A DNA stretch of 64,000 nucleotides from assembly GCF_017562075.2 (NCBI RefSeq), contig NC_054082.1:54183681-54247680 (forward strand), in the 5' to 3' direction. This document shows, in pieces, positions 24,201 to 37,200 of the stretch. The first letter of the stretch is position 1. Every line of letters starts with the position of its first letter. The stretch comes from Anopheles merus (taxonomy: Eukaryota; Arthropoda; Insecta; Diptera; Culicidae). The translations under genes were made by a program, and so were the position numbers. The notes beneath the pieces are model-generated. The model worked only from the letters and a program-made list of their open reading frames with translations, made no database searches and was not told the origin of the DNA.

Positions 24201-26384
24201 GATACGGCATATCCAGCTCAGGTAGTGCATCGTACGATGTAATTGAATTCCGCCCATTGATGCAGTTCCTAACCTCCTAACTTTCAGACCATTATTCAAG
24301 ACCTGCAAGATATTATGGCCAAGCAAAAACCGTACATTGAGATGGAGGAAATGTTCCCACGAGAAAGCGTCGTGTTTTTACGTGCCACAGAATTTTACGG
24401 TAGCATGGGCAATGTGGTGGATGTATCGGGCTCCACGAAACGGGTGCAGGCACGTTTTCTTGTGTACGAGGAACCCGATCTGGGGCAAGTATATAACGTA
24501 CATCGCCAGTCGGTACAGGGCTACCGGAATGCCAACGATACCGCGGCAATGCTCGGTATCTCAGTTGGTTTGCTGCTGCAGTTGACAGGCTCAATATTGG
24601 TTGCACCCGGTGGGCATCGTGCGCTTAACGTGGACGAGAAGTCGTTGAATATCGGATTGCGCCTTCGAATGATATCGAAGGACGAGGAAGCGGTAGGCTA
24701 CTGTCGAAAAGTAAACAAAACATGGTTATTTTCCGACAAAACCGTGAAGCTGATGCAGCAATACATGGAACGAGCTCCCGGACTCTTTGAAAAGCTTGAT
24801 TGCTCTCGTAAAACGAACGTTCACTTTGAGACGGATCTGTTCGGCGAAGGGAACGAAGGGAAGCTGCAGGAGCTGTACGACTGGTTAAAGGTGCAGGAAC
24901 ACGTGAATTCCGAAAGGCGCAGCTGTGGAATCATACTGCTGGAAGAGAAAGCAATAGAAGCTCTAGCCGAGACCATCGACAAGTACCAAACATTGCATCA
25001 ACCCAAGGTGCAGACGATGTTTGTCGATCCGAAAGAGCTGTATCGGCCGGGGATGAAAAACGCGAAAATGATCGATCCGTCGGCGCACTTCGAGTTGCTG
25101 GATCGTATAATTGTGGTGCAGGAAAAAGAAGATGTACCGGTAGGCGCACGAGGCACCATTATCGGGATACACCGCGTATCGGACCCCAATCCTGTGCGAC
25201 GCGAAGCGATTGGACAGGAGGATACAAACTTTGAGGTGCTTTTCGATAAACCGTTCTACAAGGGCGTTGATATTTACAACATATCTAGTACCGAGAAGCG
25301 GGTGCTAAGACTATCGCAAAGTGTCATTATGAACATTTCCCACGGCAAAGCATCCGCTGGGTATCGATACAAAGTATCAGTGGACAGGAGCAATGCCGTT
25401 CGAAAAGAAACGCCAGCAGCGACTGAAGGCAGAAGCGCAAACAAATCTATGGCAACGGCGGAATCGATTCAAAGACGTGTAAATGAGCGCATCGGCAAAC
25501 GTAGTAACGCAATGAACAATGTATCTCTCGCCGGTACATCGACTGCCCGGCCGAATGAGCAAAATGTCATGCAGCAGAAGGACGGCGACCAGCAGCGAAA
25601 AATCGAGTTCGAGCGCTTGTGGAGAAAGCTGAAGGAATCTCCAAAGGCTCCGGGCGAACTTTTTGATGCAATGGACATACAAAACATTGTGCAAGCTTCA
25701 CCCGCGGAGAAAAGCTCCTGGCGCAGAAAACCCGAGGATGATGCTGCTCTCCCGAAGAAGGATGGCGAACAATGGAATGGAGATAATATGACAGGATATT
25801 TGAAGCAAATGTTACGCATCGACGAAAAGGCTGGGAGCGAAAAGGGGAGTGAGAAAAGTGTAAACCCTACAAGTATTGCCGTGCCCGCCCCAGCAAGTCT
25901 GCCGAAACCACCGATTCAGTGGCAAACGCAAGCCGCTTCAAAGAGTCCGGCAAAGGGACCGACAACGGTTCCTTTGACGGAATCAAATGAAACAACGAAA
26001 CATAACACCAACAACACAGCGAACCAATTTATTGCACAATATATGAAAACTCCACAGCCACAAATGGCTTCCATGGCACAACCGATGCACCTCGGCTTCA
26101 GACCGATGCTCCGTCCGCCAACGCACACGTTTGATCCGCGACATCCACAGCCACAGTTCGGGCCGATGATTATGCAACCAGTATTTATGCAGACGGGTAC
26201 GAACATGCACCAGTCCATGGGAGCATTCCAGCAGCCAGCTATGCCACCATTTCCCCAGAACTTCCCAATGCGACCACCGGTACCGTTCCCTAACAGAATG
26301 GAAAACAATGTACCGTTTCCGCCACACGGGCATGGATTGAACAATGCGCCAGCAAAGATGATGGTACAGCAGCAGCAGCAGCAG

Positions 26385-26425
<41 letters not shown>

Positions 26426-27117
26426 ACAACATCAACAGCAACATCATCAACAGCAACATCCTCAACAGAAGCAACAGCATCAAGTACAACCACACTATCC
26501 CTCCAACTGGGGCCCAAAAGGGCCGCAGCATTTGTCATACAACAAGAACAATCCTGCCGGTAATGGTGCTTTTGTGCCATTGCAGGCAATGAAAAAGACA
26601 GCTAAGGGCAAATCGGGAGGAGGAAGCGGTAGTGCTAACTATAGCAACGTTAGTAATGCGGCAGCAGCAGCTAGTGAGACTTTGATTAGCCAGAATATCA
26701 AAAATCAGCCCCCACCACCATCAAAAACCAACGGGCAAACTACCGGCGGCTTTAATGAGAAAAATGCTCGCCGAAGGCAGGAGGTGGAACAAAAGCAAGC
26801 GGAAGTGAAGCAGGGCTTTGCTACCTTCCTTTCTCAAAAGTCGGACACAAAGCAACAAAAAAATAAGCACAACAGCAACACGTCGACGGCAAAGAAGCAG
26901 TCCACGGTGGTGACGGCTGTGAAGGACCAGGATGGTCAGATTGAGGATACTTCTGTCGTGAAGGTAAGTGGATTTGAGAGTTTAATATTCATCGAGCAAG
27001 AGAATGTACGCTATTGGGTTGTTTTTATTTTTTCAATCTTTCTTTCAGCAAGCTCCTTCTAAATCCAAGCCGAAGACACGCATTGCCGCACGGTTCGGCG
27101 ATACTTCCGAGGGCTAA
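21288..27117 (+). CDS. pcm: 5'-3' exoribonuclease Xrn1 (pacman)
   Basis: Cytoplasmic exonuclease that degrades decapped, 5'-monophosphorylated mRNA. Exons: 21288-21362, 21488-21928, 22015-22602, 22687-22916, 23001-23658, 23728-24002, 24074-24221, 24288-26963 and 27049-27117. All phases match, giving 1719 residues, slightly longer than the usual 1600-1700. Diagnostic N-terminus MGVPKFFRYMSERYPCLSEL; active-site acidic motifs YLDMNGIIHN, VDGVAPRAKMNQQRGRRFRS, PGEGEHKIMEYIR and LYGLDADLIMLGL; then YLVGNDFIPHMPHLHI. Exons 5-7 hold the conserved middle (WSWYYPHHYAPFISD, DFYPVNFATDLNGK). The first part of exon 8 holds the Xrn1-specific SH3-like region. The C-terminal third is low-complexity, with a Met/Pro/Gln-rich part, a polyglutamine-histidine tract (26366-26490) and a basic tail KTRIAARFGDTSEG. 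The last exon has 22 codons. Polyadenylation signal AATAAA at 27431-27436. Confidence 0.96.
26366..26490 (+). repeat. CAG/CAA trinucleotide repeat encoding a Gln/His tract in Xrn1
   Basis: About 40 codons of CAG, CAA and CAT/CAC with few interruptions, in frame in the Xrn1 C-terminal disordered region. Such tracts are common in insect mRNA-decay factors and are prone to length polymorphism. Confidence 0.93.
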
Positions 27118-27786
27118 GCAGCCAAAAGGACGTTAGTGTTAGTATGTATGTACGTAAACCCCGTATACCAATAGGAGTGTTTTAGCATTGTTTTTGAGCG
27201 CAACGTACTCGAGTTTGGGTGTGTTGTTCAATCAATTCCTTCATTTCGGTATACAACAACAATGTTTGTAAAGTTTACGTACCTACTGTAAAAAGACGGC
27301 AACGTATTTTGAACCATGTACAAACGAATAGCAGATTTATTTATGGATTGAATACGAGGAATTATCTGTACTGGAAAAGGGCAGAAGAGTTGTGTCGAAG
27401 CGTACAAAAGTTCTGAGGACAGAGATACCAAATAAACTCTCCGGAAACGGAAACCCCGGAACGATTGGGCAACATATTTTCTAATGTGTTACATGTCACA
27501 CAATGGCAGCGATGCGAATCCCGCCACTTTATCGCAATGCGGTAGTGCATACGACTTATCGCTAGAGGGCAGCACCATAAAACGTAGAAAGAAATCAAAA
27601 CAAAAACGATTAGACAAGTGACAGACGCGGACGAGTGACGGTGCTATTGGCTGCGCTCGGTTCAGTGAAGAAATTAAAGTGCCTTTTTTTAGGATAGCGA
27701 TCGAATACGTATTTTTATCTTTTTGTGGTGTTAACGTCACCAAGCGGAAGTGTTTAAACACGCACTAGCTTGTGATTTTAGTAAAG
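27118..27786. other. 3' UTR of Xrn1 and upstream region of GLMP
   Basis: Two tandem genes about 670 bp apart. AATAAA at 27431-27436 probably ends the Xrn1 transcript. The remaining ~350 bp must hold the GLMP promoter. No other gene is seen. Confidence 0.6.
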
Positions 27787-29493
27787 ATGGTATCGGTAAA
27801 CAAGCATACATGGATTTCGCCCTTAGGCTTTGTTGTGTCAGTAGTGCTGCTTCTAAACGTTGCCCTTTGTGATGAGCCCAGCAAATTACAGCGAAAAGTA
27901 GGCCGCTCCACACGATTATCGCGTTGATCGTGGCGCACCAAAGGCGTCACCCCGTCGATCACCATGAGTCACAGCTGCGTTTGTTGTTTTTTTTCTGTTC
28001 CGTTTGCAGCTAACTGCTACGCTGAATCCTGGTTGCAGAGAATTCTGCGAAAATAACACAGCCATCACACTGGTGCATATTGCGGCCACGTCCGACACGG
28101 ACACGATCCATTATGTGTGGGATTTTACCGGCAAGCCTACCATTCTGGTGGCACTAACTAGCAAGCAGGCCGAATTCCACATCGATTGGCCCAGGTTGAT
28201 GGAGAGTAATCCGGGATCCGTACGATTTACCGAGGCACCGCAGTACACGTTCATGGCGATTATCAATCGGGTAGGTATGCATCTGGCACCAAGCGGTGGG
28301 CGTTCGCGGATGCAATTAGTTGCAAAGGCTTTGTCTTGCGTGACTCAAATACGCGCTTATAGGATCTAAGTAACGTAAATATCAGTAGTGACTAAGTCAT
28401 CGTAATATTCAACCCAAACCCGCATGTGATTAGATTTTCCAATACAATGATGCCGATGATCGAGCAATGCTGGATGAGGGAACGAATGCATTCGTTTACG
28501 ACCCACACAACTTCACCTGGAACCGCAGCCTACTGTGGTCGAACGAAGAGGACGTCATGATGGCGATAAATGCGGGCGATGATTTCCTGTTCAAGGTAAG
28601 CATGTACTACCAGGAGGGAAATTCTTTTTATTTTTTTCGTGCATTGTTTATCGATTTTACAACACACTCGCGGTTGGTATTATCGATTGTGTTGATAAAT
28701 AATAGTTAAATGGTAGATTTGTTTGTTGTTTTGTTGCAATGAGTGTCGTCAAGTTGCAGAAATTGAATATTAACTATAAATACGTGTTTCTTTTCATTCT
28801 CTTTCATAGTTGAATGCCTACTCGACGAAAGATCATGGCATGGACTTTCCACATTTGTTACACACTTCCAACTCCACCCAAATTGACATCGTGTTTAACA
28901 ACATAACGAACCGTTTCGCCAATCCACGGTTCGCGATAGAGCTACTGTTTGTCGTCTCAGAGCAAGCCGTTGTCGGATCGGAGTTTGAGGTCACGAAACG
29001 CAAAACGCTGGATGACGAGCACACGCCGGGCATCTTCGAAATCGTTGACGTACTATCACCGGGAGCTTTCACTTTTTCAGCCGGTGGCTACATCGAGTAT
29101 CGTCCCGTTTCCTACACCCACCCGGAACGAGATGTGGCCACCTCGACCGAAACGCGGCAAAGTCAGCCGATCACTGTACGGTCCCCGTCGGCCGTGCTGC
29201 AAACCACTCTGGCGTACGCACTGTACGGTACCAAGCTGGACAGATATCTAGTGCAGGGCATGAATGTTTCGTTTGGCGTCAGCGAGGATGGCTTCTATCG
29301 CAAGACCAACTACACCACCATGACCTTCCAGGTTGGGTACGGAATGCCACCGGTCGAGGAGCTGTCCGCATTCGTGCTGATTGTGGCTGGCATCGGGATA
29401 GGAGTACCGTTGGTTGTGCTGATCGCTAGCTCAATTTACGTTTGCACAAAGAAACTTCGCAATCGAGACCGATTCCAGCAACAGCGGCTGTAA
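27787..29493 (+). CDS. GLMP: Glycosylated lysosomal membrane protein (GLMP / NCU-G1 family)
   Basis: Heavily glycosylated type I lysosomal membrane protein; in mammals it is the stabilising partner of the transporter MFSD1. Exons 27787-27897, 28010-28270, 28434-28595 and 28810-29493 join in phase 0, giving 405 residues. A signal peptide lies at about residues 13-29 (LGFVVSVVLLLNVALC). The luminal domain has TIHYVWDFTGKPTILVAL, about seven NxS/T sites, the family motif LDDEHTPGIFEI, the paired YIEYRPVSY and TLAYALYGTKLD. A C-terminal transmembrane segment (about 368-391) follows FQVGYGMPPVEELS. The short cytosolic tail ends RDRFQQQRL; human GLMP ends in a tyrosine sorting motif that is not obvious here. 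The order of motifs matches mammalian GLMP. Polyadenylation signal AATAAA at 29721-29726. Confidence 0.9.
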
Positions 29494-29955
29494 AGATTGT
29501 ACCGTAGGAAGGTGCACTACGAGTGCAACGATCTCTCATTCCCGAGGTGCTTGATAGTTTGGGCAACATAATGAAATGCAAACGCACATTCTCGTACACA
29601 CGTGCAGAATACATGCTATTAGATGGGGACAAGAAGGGCGGCACTATTTGTACACCGTGTTTATAGCAAATTTTAATCAGTCGACCCTTGTTTTAAGTAC
29701 TGTATTAGCTGTGTTATTCAAATAAAATAGTTTAATTTTGTAGCAAACCGTTCGCGCGATAGAAAGAGGCTGATTATTCTCTTTCCAAAGTCCCCTTGCT
29801 CTCTCATTCGATAAGTGCATGCTTTCCTCGATATTATTTGGATTGATTTGGACATATTTTCACATCCCTCAGCTGATTAACCGCTCCGTTGCGATTCGTG
29901 TGCTGACGAATTTGGTCGGAAAGGCGGTCGTTTTATTTATCAATATACAATCTTT
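29494..29955. other. GLMP 3' UTR and flank of the transposon block
   Basis: The GLMP polyadenylation signal is at 29721-29726. Beyond it a short unannotated stretch leads into the LINE. The exact 5' end of the LINE cannot be set by eye. Confidence 0.5.
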
Positions 29956-32900
29956 TTTTTTCAGTTTTTGTTGCACCGATTCTAGAGATGAAAAAAATGC
30001 CAATCTTAAAAAACTAAATGAAGAACTTTAAAAAAAAACTTACCCTACCTGTTGCCACCCCTGACCCAAAAGATGAAATTATTGCCCAACTTAAACAAGG
30101 TAATGAAAATCTAAATAAGAAAATTGATCTACTCACAGAAACTATTAAAAACATGCAATTCGAACAAACCAAGTGTATTAGCACTTTTAATCAAAACAAA
30201 ACCACCGATAAAGTTGAAACAATGGACCAATCCGAAGAGTCTGACACTTCTTGTTCCTCGTCCCTTCTGGACGGAAGCAAAGCGACCTCTTCAAAGGCGC
30301 TTAAAAAACGAGCCCTCTCAAAGGGCTCCTCTTCCTCCCCTTCTCTCACCCGATAATGCCCCATTCATCGAGGTGAGGAAGTCAGAGAGGAAGGTAACTT
30401 CTATAACACAATGACTACATACACCACAACTTCTTTTTTATTCAACTCCAAACATTCATTTTCCAAATTCCCATCCATCGTTAAATAACAATACACCTTT
30501 GTTTGCCATGTCCTGGAATATCCGGAGCATCAGCAGTAACTCATTCATAAACACACACTTACATGTCCCACTAGTGGACAAGGTATTATTTTAGATTTTT
30601 GTGCTCTCTCCTCTTCTATAGCTTCTAGTTTTACTGTTTCCATTCATAACGATACACATGGCAGTGATCACCATTGACCCACGGCCCTCAAAAACGTCCC
30701 AGGTGGAAATATGAGGAGACTGACTGGGAAAAATACAAAATAGAAATGACATACATACTACCTTAAGATGATCCTCCATCCCTTACACGCTTTACAGACT
30801 TTACAGACACGCTTTATAGTAACAAATGCAGCCTTAACTAGTATCCTTCTTACTAAGGGATAATTTGGCAGAAAGATCGTCCCCTGTTGAAATAAAACAG
30901 TTGCCCTTGCCATTAAAACTCGATGAAAAGCACTCAAGAGTCTTCAACGCTCAAAAAAAAAAAAAAGAAACAATATTTTTACCCCACTCTTGGCCGATCA
31001 ATACCGAGAAGCCAATGGGGAATCAAGAAAAGCCGTCGAATTTGCAAAAAAAATATCTAGGGGTAAATTTGTTTTTCAAATAAACCCTAAGACAACCACC
31101 AAAATAATATTCAAGAAAGTTGCAATTTTATCCAGTAAAAAACACAAATCAAATCCAATCATTCTAAAAACAGAAAACACCGTCTTTCCATCAACAGAAA
31201 TACCTAAGACTTTAGCTAGATACTTTTATGATACATCTGCAACACATAATTTTCCATCTCATTTTCTAAGCCATAAATTTATCTCTGAGTCCAGACCCCT
31301 TCCACCCGTTGACGCTTCCGACCAAAATTACAATAGTTTTTTTTCTCTTGATGAGCTTAATTGGGCTCTTAATAAATGGCGTGGCATGTCTTCAGGCCCG
31401 GACCACATTGGTTATCCAAAGCTTCAAAATCTCCCTTACCGGTCCAAAACAGTCCTCCTTCAGATTTACAATAATATTTGATCTTCCGGGAACATACCGG
31501 ATGATTGGAAAACCTGCTTCACAATTCCCACGCTCCCTCCAAAACCCAATAAATCACCACATGCAATAGATAGCTACCGCCCCATTTCTCTCCTGAATTG
31601 CATTGGCAAAATCATGGAAACAATGGTAAATAGAAGTCTGACACAAGAAATAGAAGACCGGAACATCCTTAGTACCAATCAACACGCCTTTAAGAGATGG
31701 GAAAGGTACTGAGACAAATTTTTGCCGAACTTAATGAACTTTTAGAAACTCACTACCCCTGTTATGGAGGCGTTTTAGGGCGAATTACGGAAAGTGAGTC
31801 AATCTGCGCAAACAGTTCGGCTCCGACTGGCTGGTCACTCAGCGAGCCGAGAGGCCACTCAGCACGATCGAAAGGACGATCGTGCTCTCTTGGAATAAGG
31901 CGGCCGAGCGGGACGGACACACAAAAAGGGCCTAGGATTAATAAATTATATTATTGTATTGTTTTAAATAAGTACAACATCGTTTTAGCCAAGCCCCCGC
32001 AATATCACAAAAACCCCAAAGGCCATCGCATTGACTGTGCAATATTAGATTTATCAAAAGCTTTTGACAGAACCTGGCGACATACAATTCTTGAACAGCT
32101 CAATATGTGGGGTTTTGGAGGACGCATTACAGCGTATCTTCAAAGCTTCCTTTCAAATCGCACCTTTATAGTTTTATTTGGAACTCTATCTTTTGGTCAA
32201 ATGGACGTGCACCATGAGAATGGTGTTCCCCAGAGTGCCATTCTCTCTCCCAATCTTTTCCTGATTAATGTAGAATCCCTCTTCCGCCCCTTGCCTAGTA
32301 ACATTAAATGTTTCATGTATGCTGATGATATAGTTCTTGTCTCAGCATCCAACAATAGAACCGAATCACGCATAACTTTACAAGAAGGCGTCAATATAGT
32401 TCAGAAATGGTCACGTTGAACAGGTTACACAATTTCACATTCCAAATCCAAAATACTTCACATCTGCAATAGCAAATATCATACACTAAAACCCATAACA
32501 TACAATAACTCAGTAATACCAAACACACGCTAGGAGTGACTTTTGATCGTCACTTAACATTTAAAGCACACACTACACGGGTCAAAAGAGAAGCGAAGAA
32601 CCGTATTAATCTTTTCAGAATGCTTGGAACCGGTCAACATCGCGCCTCCCGCCAAACACTACTTCAAATCATCAATAGCTGGCTTCTACCTAAACTACTC
32701 TACGGCATCGAAATAGTCTCCCGGCAACGGGAACATTTCCAAAAACGAATTGCACCACTCTACCATACAGCCATCCGCTGTGCTACTGGGGCTTTCATCA
32801 CGAGCCCCATAGCATCACTTCTGTGTGAAAGCGGACTTCAACCCTTGGACCACATCATCACCGACAAGATAGTAGCAGCTGCTGGACGAATGATGGAGAA

Positions 32901-33905
32901 AAACATCAAAGCCGATGCCCTTATTCAAAGGGCAAACGCCGAATTCACCGCACTTACAGGACAAACACTCCCCTCAGTCACCAAACTCATCCAAATCGGT
33001 AGTCGTCCTTGGCACTGCCGCCCGCCACAAATAGACTGGACCATTAAAAATCAGCTTCGGGCTGGTTGCAATAGTGTCATTGCTAACCGTCATTTTGCCG
33101 AACTCGTTCATCAAAAATACCATAACCACCATCTTATTTTCACAGACGGATCAGTACAAAACGGTTCCTCTGGCTGTGGAATCTACTCCAGTAACGACAA
33201 TAGCGCCATCCGGCTACCAGACCATACCTCAATATTCACCGCAGAAGCAATAGCCCTGGTTATTGCTGCCGATGAAGGTCTACACAGAGAAAAACTTAAC
33301 GTGATCTTCACCGACAGTGCAAGTGTTCTTGAAGCACTTGAATCTGGAACCACCCGCGACCCGAACATTCAACAACTCTGCAATATACCAAATTTATCCG
33401 AAATCACATTCTGCTGGATTCCTGGTCACACAGGTATCCTGGGAAACGAAATAGCAGACCAACTAGCCAACGCAGGACGTAATAACCCGGCCTGCTGTCA
33501 TAACACTCTTCCACGCCGTGACTTCATCCGCCTTAGCAAAACTATCATCGCCAATAGCTGGAATAGTTATTGGGTTAGCAGCGGCCGCTCTTTCCTGAGA
33601 ACCATCAAGACCACAACACCACCATGGAAAGACCATCCATCACACCAAGACCAGAGAATCCTATCACGACTCCGGATAGAACACACTCGGCTCACCCACA
33701 CCTTTTTATTACAAAAATCAAGCTCACCACTGTGCAGTTTCTGTGGCGTCGACATCACCGTCCGTCACATCTTAACCGAATGCCATGGATATTCTGCGGA
33801 ACGCATCACCTGCAAATTGGACCACAGCATCGACACCATCCTCTCACCAGACAGCGTAAACTTTTAAAATTCCTCCGTATCACTAATCTTTATAAACAAC
33901 TGTAA
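29956..33905 (+). mobile_element. Decayed I-clade-like non-LTR retrotransposon with RNase H
   Basis: Sense-strand remnant of a LINE. 30018-30356 is an ORF1 remnant with a coiled coil and Ser/Lys-rich tail. From about 30508 an AP-endonuclease start is readable (MSWNIRSISSNSF), followed by a deletion and the endonuclease end (KYEETDWEKYK, about 30700-30750). The reverse transcriptase runs from about 30990 (SSGPDHIGYPKLQ; YRPISLLNCIGKIMETMVNR; CAILDLSKAFDRTWRH; catalytic FMYADDIVLVSAS near 32315). 32536-33867 is a 443-codon open frame with the thumb, an RNase H domain (IFTDGSVQNGSSGCGIY ... CWIPGHTGILGNEIADQLA) and a terminal C-x2-C-H-C knuckle (CSFCGVDITVRHILTEC). Stops, frameshifts and a 253-bp insertion break it, so it is non-autonomous. 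RNase H places it near the I/LOA/R1 group, not Jockey. Boundaries are approximate. Confidence 0.85.
31760..32012. mobile_element. 253-bp insertion in the LINE, possible solo LTR
   Basis: Foreign segment starting TGTTATGGAGGC and flanked by ACCCC on both sides (31755-31759 and 32013-32017). Removing it and one ACCCC rejoins the reverse-transcriptase frame exactly (HYP then KGHRIDCAILDL), so the boundaries are firm. A 5-bp duplication, a TG start and an AATAAA-like region near its 3' end suggest a solo LTR of the BEL or gypsy type. However, it ends in ATCACAAAA, not a clean CA. It holds a perfect 9-bp hairpin (31862-31870 with 31877-31885). Confidence 0.7.
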
Positions 33906-33911
33906 CCAAAG

Positions 33912-34125
33912 CCGGTTAGCCGGTCTCGTAGTACAGTCGACAACTCGAACGACTTAACAACATGCCCGTCATGGGTTCAAACCCCAAATGGACCGTGCCG
34001 CCATACGTAGGAATGACTATCCTGCTATGGGGGGAAATCAATTAGTCACTAAAAGCCAAGCCCACAAGTGGTACAGGCAGGCCTTGACCGACAACGGTTG
34101 TTGAGCCAAAGAAGAAGAAGAAGAA
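33912..34125 (+). mobile_element. tRNA-derived SINE
   Basis: Follows the LINE. It contains a pol III B box (GGTTCAAACCC, 33974-33984) with a tRNA-like head upstream (GGTCTCGTAGTACAGTCG) and ends in an (AAG)n-type tail at 34108-34125. A related head occurs at 62411-62500. Whether this is an independent SINE or shares its tail with the preceding LINE cannot be decided from one copy. Confidence 0.7.
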
Positions 34126-34234
34126 CCAAAACCACATTTGTGACAGACAATAAATTCAACAGATAGCTTCAAGTTACCGAGGCTACCCGGTATAAGGTAT
34201 TTTGCAAGCCACAAATGGCTTGCAAAGAAGATTG

Positions 34235-37200
34235 TTAAACTTTAAGAATAGAATTAATCAACTGATTGAAAGAGGCGAATGAGGCCAATTGGCTCAAAGT
34301 CTCTATAAAAATAAAGAAAAAAACCAAGGGTCCCACCAGATCCAGATAAATTTTTTGAAATGGTTCGCTAGCTGTTGTTGTGATTCTAATTGGTATTTTA
34401 GGTTCATTTTTCTTTTTATACATTTGGCATTCTTTACAGTTGTTGACCATTTTTCTTACATCTGCTTCTATACCTTTCCACGTATATTTTTGTCTTATGG
34501 TATTTAAGGTGCGATGAATTCCTGCATGACCTGCTGTAGGTAAAATATGATGTTCATTCATTATTAAAAGCTTTTTATGTTTTTCTTCATCTTTTAGCAC
34601 TTTAATGTTTTTGTTGATGACTATTATCCTCGGTAATCCTTTTATCTTTAATTATTTTAATTTCTTCATGAATGTATCTTCTTTTTTATTTTCATATTTT
34701 AGTACCAGACACACCTTCCCTTTTTTGTTTCTTAAATGTTCCCTGATCTGTGTCAAAGTTCCCCGTAGGTGAACTAAGTTGATGACCGATGGAATTTTAA
34801 TAATCTCTTTTCCTATCTCAGTTTCTTTAATATAATCGCACATTTGCAATTCCACAAATACAGTTGATACGCTGGGCTGATCAGTTCCCATTGTTCCGAC
34901 ACTGTTTGCTTCTTGCTCTTTATCAATATCCGGATTTGTACTTCTTGCCTTTCTTGATTGTGCTCTTATGACAGCAAAGACTTGCTGGTTTAGGTGCTTT
35001 AGATCAGAAATGTGAATTCGTGATAACGCGTCCGCTGCTCCGTTTTCACAACCTTTCTCATAATGAACTGTGAATGAATATTCTTCAAGAGCTAACCTGA
35101 ACTTAGTAAGTCTACTAGATGGGTCATTCATCGAGAAGAGATAAACCAGTGGTCGATGGTCTGTATAAATATAGAACTGTTTACCGTACAAATATTGCCG
35201 AAAATGTTTGATTGCCCATACTACAGCAAGTAGCTCCTTTTCTATTGTGCCGTAATTTTGTTCTGCTTTATTGAAAGCTCTACTGGCGAAAGCTATGGGT
35301 TTTCTATTTTTATTGCTCAAGACTGCTCCTATAGCTTTCCCTGATGCATCTGTATGAAGTACAAATGTATTATTATTACTGAAATCGGGAAATTCTAACA
35401 CTGGAGGATTAATAAACTTTTCTTTTAATATATCAAATGTTTTCTGACACTCAGTTGTCCATTCAAAGGGTACATTTTTCCTAGTTAATATGTTCTTAAG
35501 CTGTTAAGCTTTGCGAAATTTGGTATGTGTTTCCTATAATAGTTAGTGAATGCTATGAATCTTTTGACTTCATCTGCGGTAGTTGGAATCGGCCATTCTT
35601 TAATGCATGCTACCTTGCTGGGATCAGGTTTTATACCTTCAGCAGAAATTAAGTGCCCCAAATAGACAAGTTCTTTTTGGAGAAAATTACATTTGCTGGG
35701 ATTAAGTCTGAGATAATTACATTTCCGTAATCGGTTAAAAATTTCCATGAGGTTTTTATTATGTTGTTCGATGGAATCGCCGAAAACAATGACATCATCC
35801 AAATATATTAAACATTTTTCACAATTTAATCCAGACATAGCTACAGTCATGAGACGTGAAAAAATTGATGGGCTCACTTTCAATCCCATGGGTAACCTGG
35901 TCATTTGGAATTGTCCTTGCGAAGTAGTGAAAGCAGTCATGTTTCGATCTTCTTTCCTAAGCTCGCACTGGTATTATCCTTGCGATAAATCCAAGTGTGA
36001 GAAATACTTCGCGCCTGAAAGAGAATTAATAACTTCTTCGATATTAGGTAGCGGGAATTTATCGTCTTTCAGTACCTTGTTAACGTTCCGATAGTCAACT
36101 ACTAATCGCCATTTTTTCTTATCGGTTGACGACTTCTTGGGTACAAGAAGTATCGGACTATTCCATTCGGATTGAGCTTCTTCTATTACTTTGTTGTCTA
36201 ACATGTTTTGGATTTGCTTCGCTATTTCTTCCTTTTGATAGTAAGGTAATTTATACTGTTGGCAATAAGACGGAGGTTCGTTATTTTTAACATTCAAAGA
36301 TGCTTGTAGAAATTTGGTTGTACTCAATTGATCGTTTTCTATGCAAAAGATATCATTATATTTAAGGCAAATAGCTTCTATCATATTTTTCTCCCTTTCA
36401 GAAAGATGATCTAACTTAAGTTCCTTCAGAGTTTGTTTTGCATGTTCCGCATCATGCTTATTCGTTTCCACAGTCAATATGAAATACTCTTTGGAGGGTC
36501 GTATAGTGGGTCTAAGATGTTCAATTTTTATTGCTTTGTTTCTCACATTCAATATTTTCACTGGTATTTTACCATTTAAGGGGGTTGAAATAGTGTTGGG
36601 AATAAACACGTTGGGTAATAATTCCTCATTCCATACGACGCAAGCCTCTTGTTCGCTGGTTTCAACATAGGCGACAATTTCTGTCCTGGCTGGTATCAAT
36701 ATTTGATTATTAGATTTATCTAAATTTAGAGATTAAGGTAATTTATTTAAGGAAAGAGTTTGATTTTGAAAATTTAAAGTTGCTCCTACTTGCTTAAAAA
36801 AATCAGTGCCAATTAATCCTTCAACATTTGATGGTAAATTTTCTAAAACGTGAAATCTAATCGGATATTGAATAGATTGATAAGTAATAAAAGTATCAAT
36901 AAATCCTATTGTTTTCGTGTAACCACTTATGCCTCGTAAAGATAATTGAAGGCTAATATTTATGTTTATATATTCAGGGACATTTTTTGAGCTTAAAATA
37001 CAACAAGATGCTCCGCTATCAATTATTAATTTAATCGGATTATTAAAAAGAAAGAAATTTGCCATTATGTTACTTTTTACTGTAACTGTAACTAACGAAA
37101 AAGATCAGTTAATTGAGAAGTGGATTCGTTTACTTCTGTTTCGTTTGCCTCATTTTTATCTGGTGCCTGTGCTAACACTGCTAAATTGGCATTATTTCTG

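Noticed and set aside
25916..26589. Minus-strand frames rich in Leu, Val or Ala opposite the Xrn1 polyglutamine tract
   Set aside because: They are complements of the CAG/CAA repeat.
31697..32419. A 240-codon frame read as one protein
   Set aside because: It runs through the 253-bp insertion; only the part after 32013 is reverse transcriptase.
34170..34230. Short hairpin CAAGCCA-CAAA-TGGCTTG as a terminator
   Set aside because: Eukaryotic context; an isolated 7-bp stem has no supporting features.
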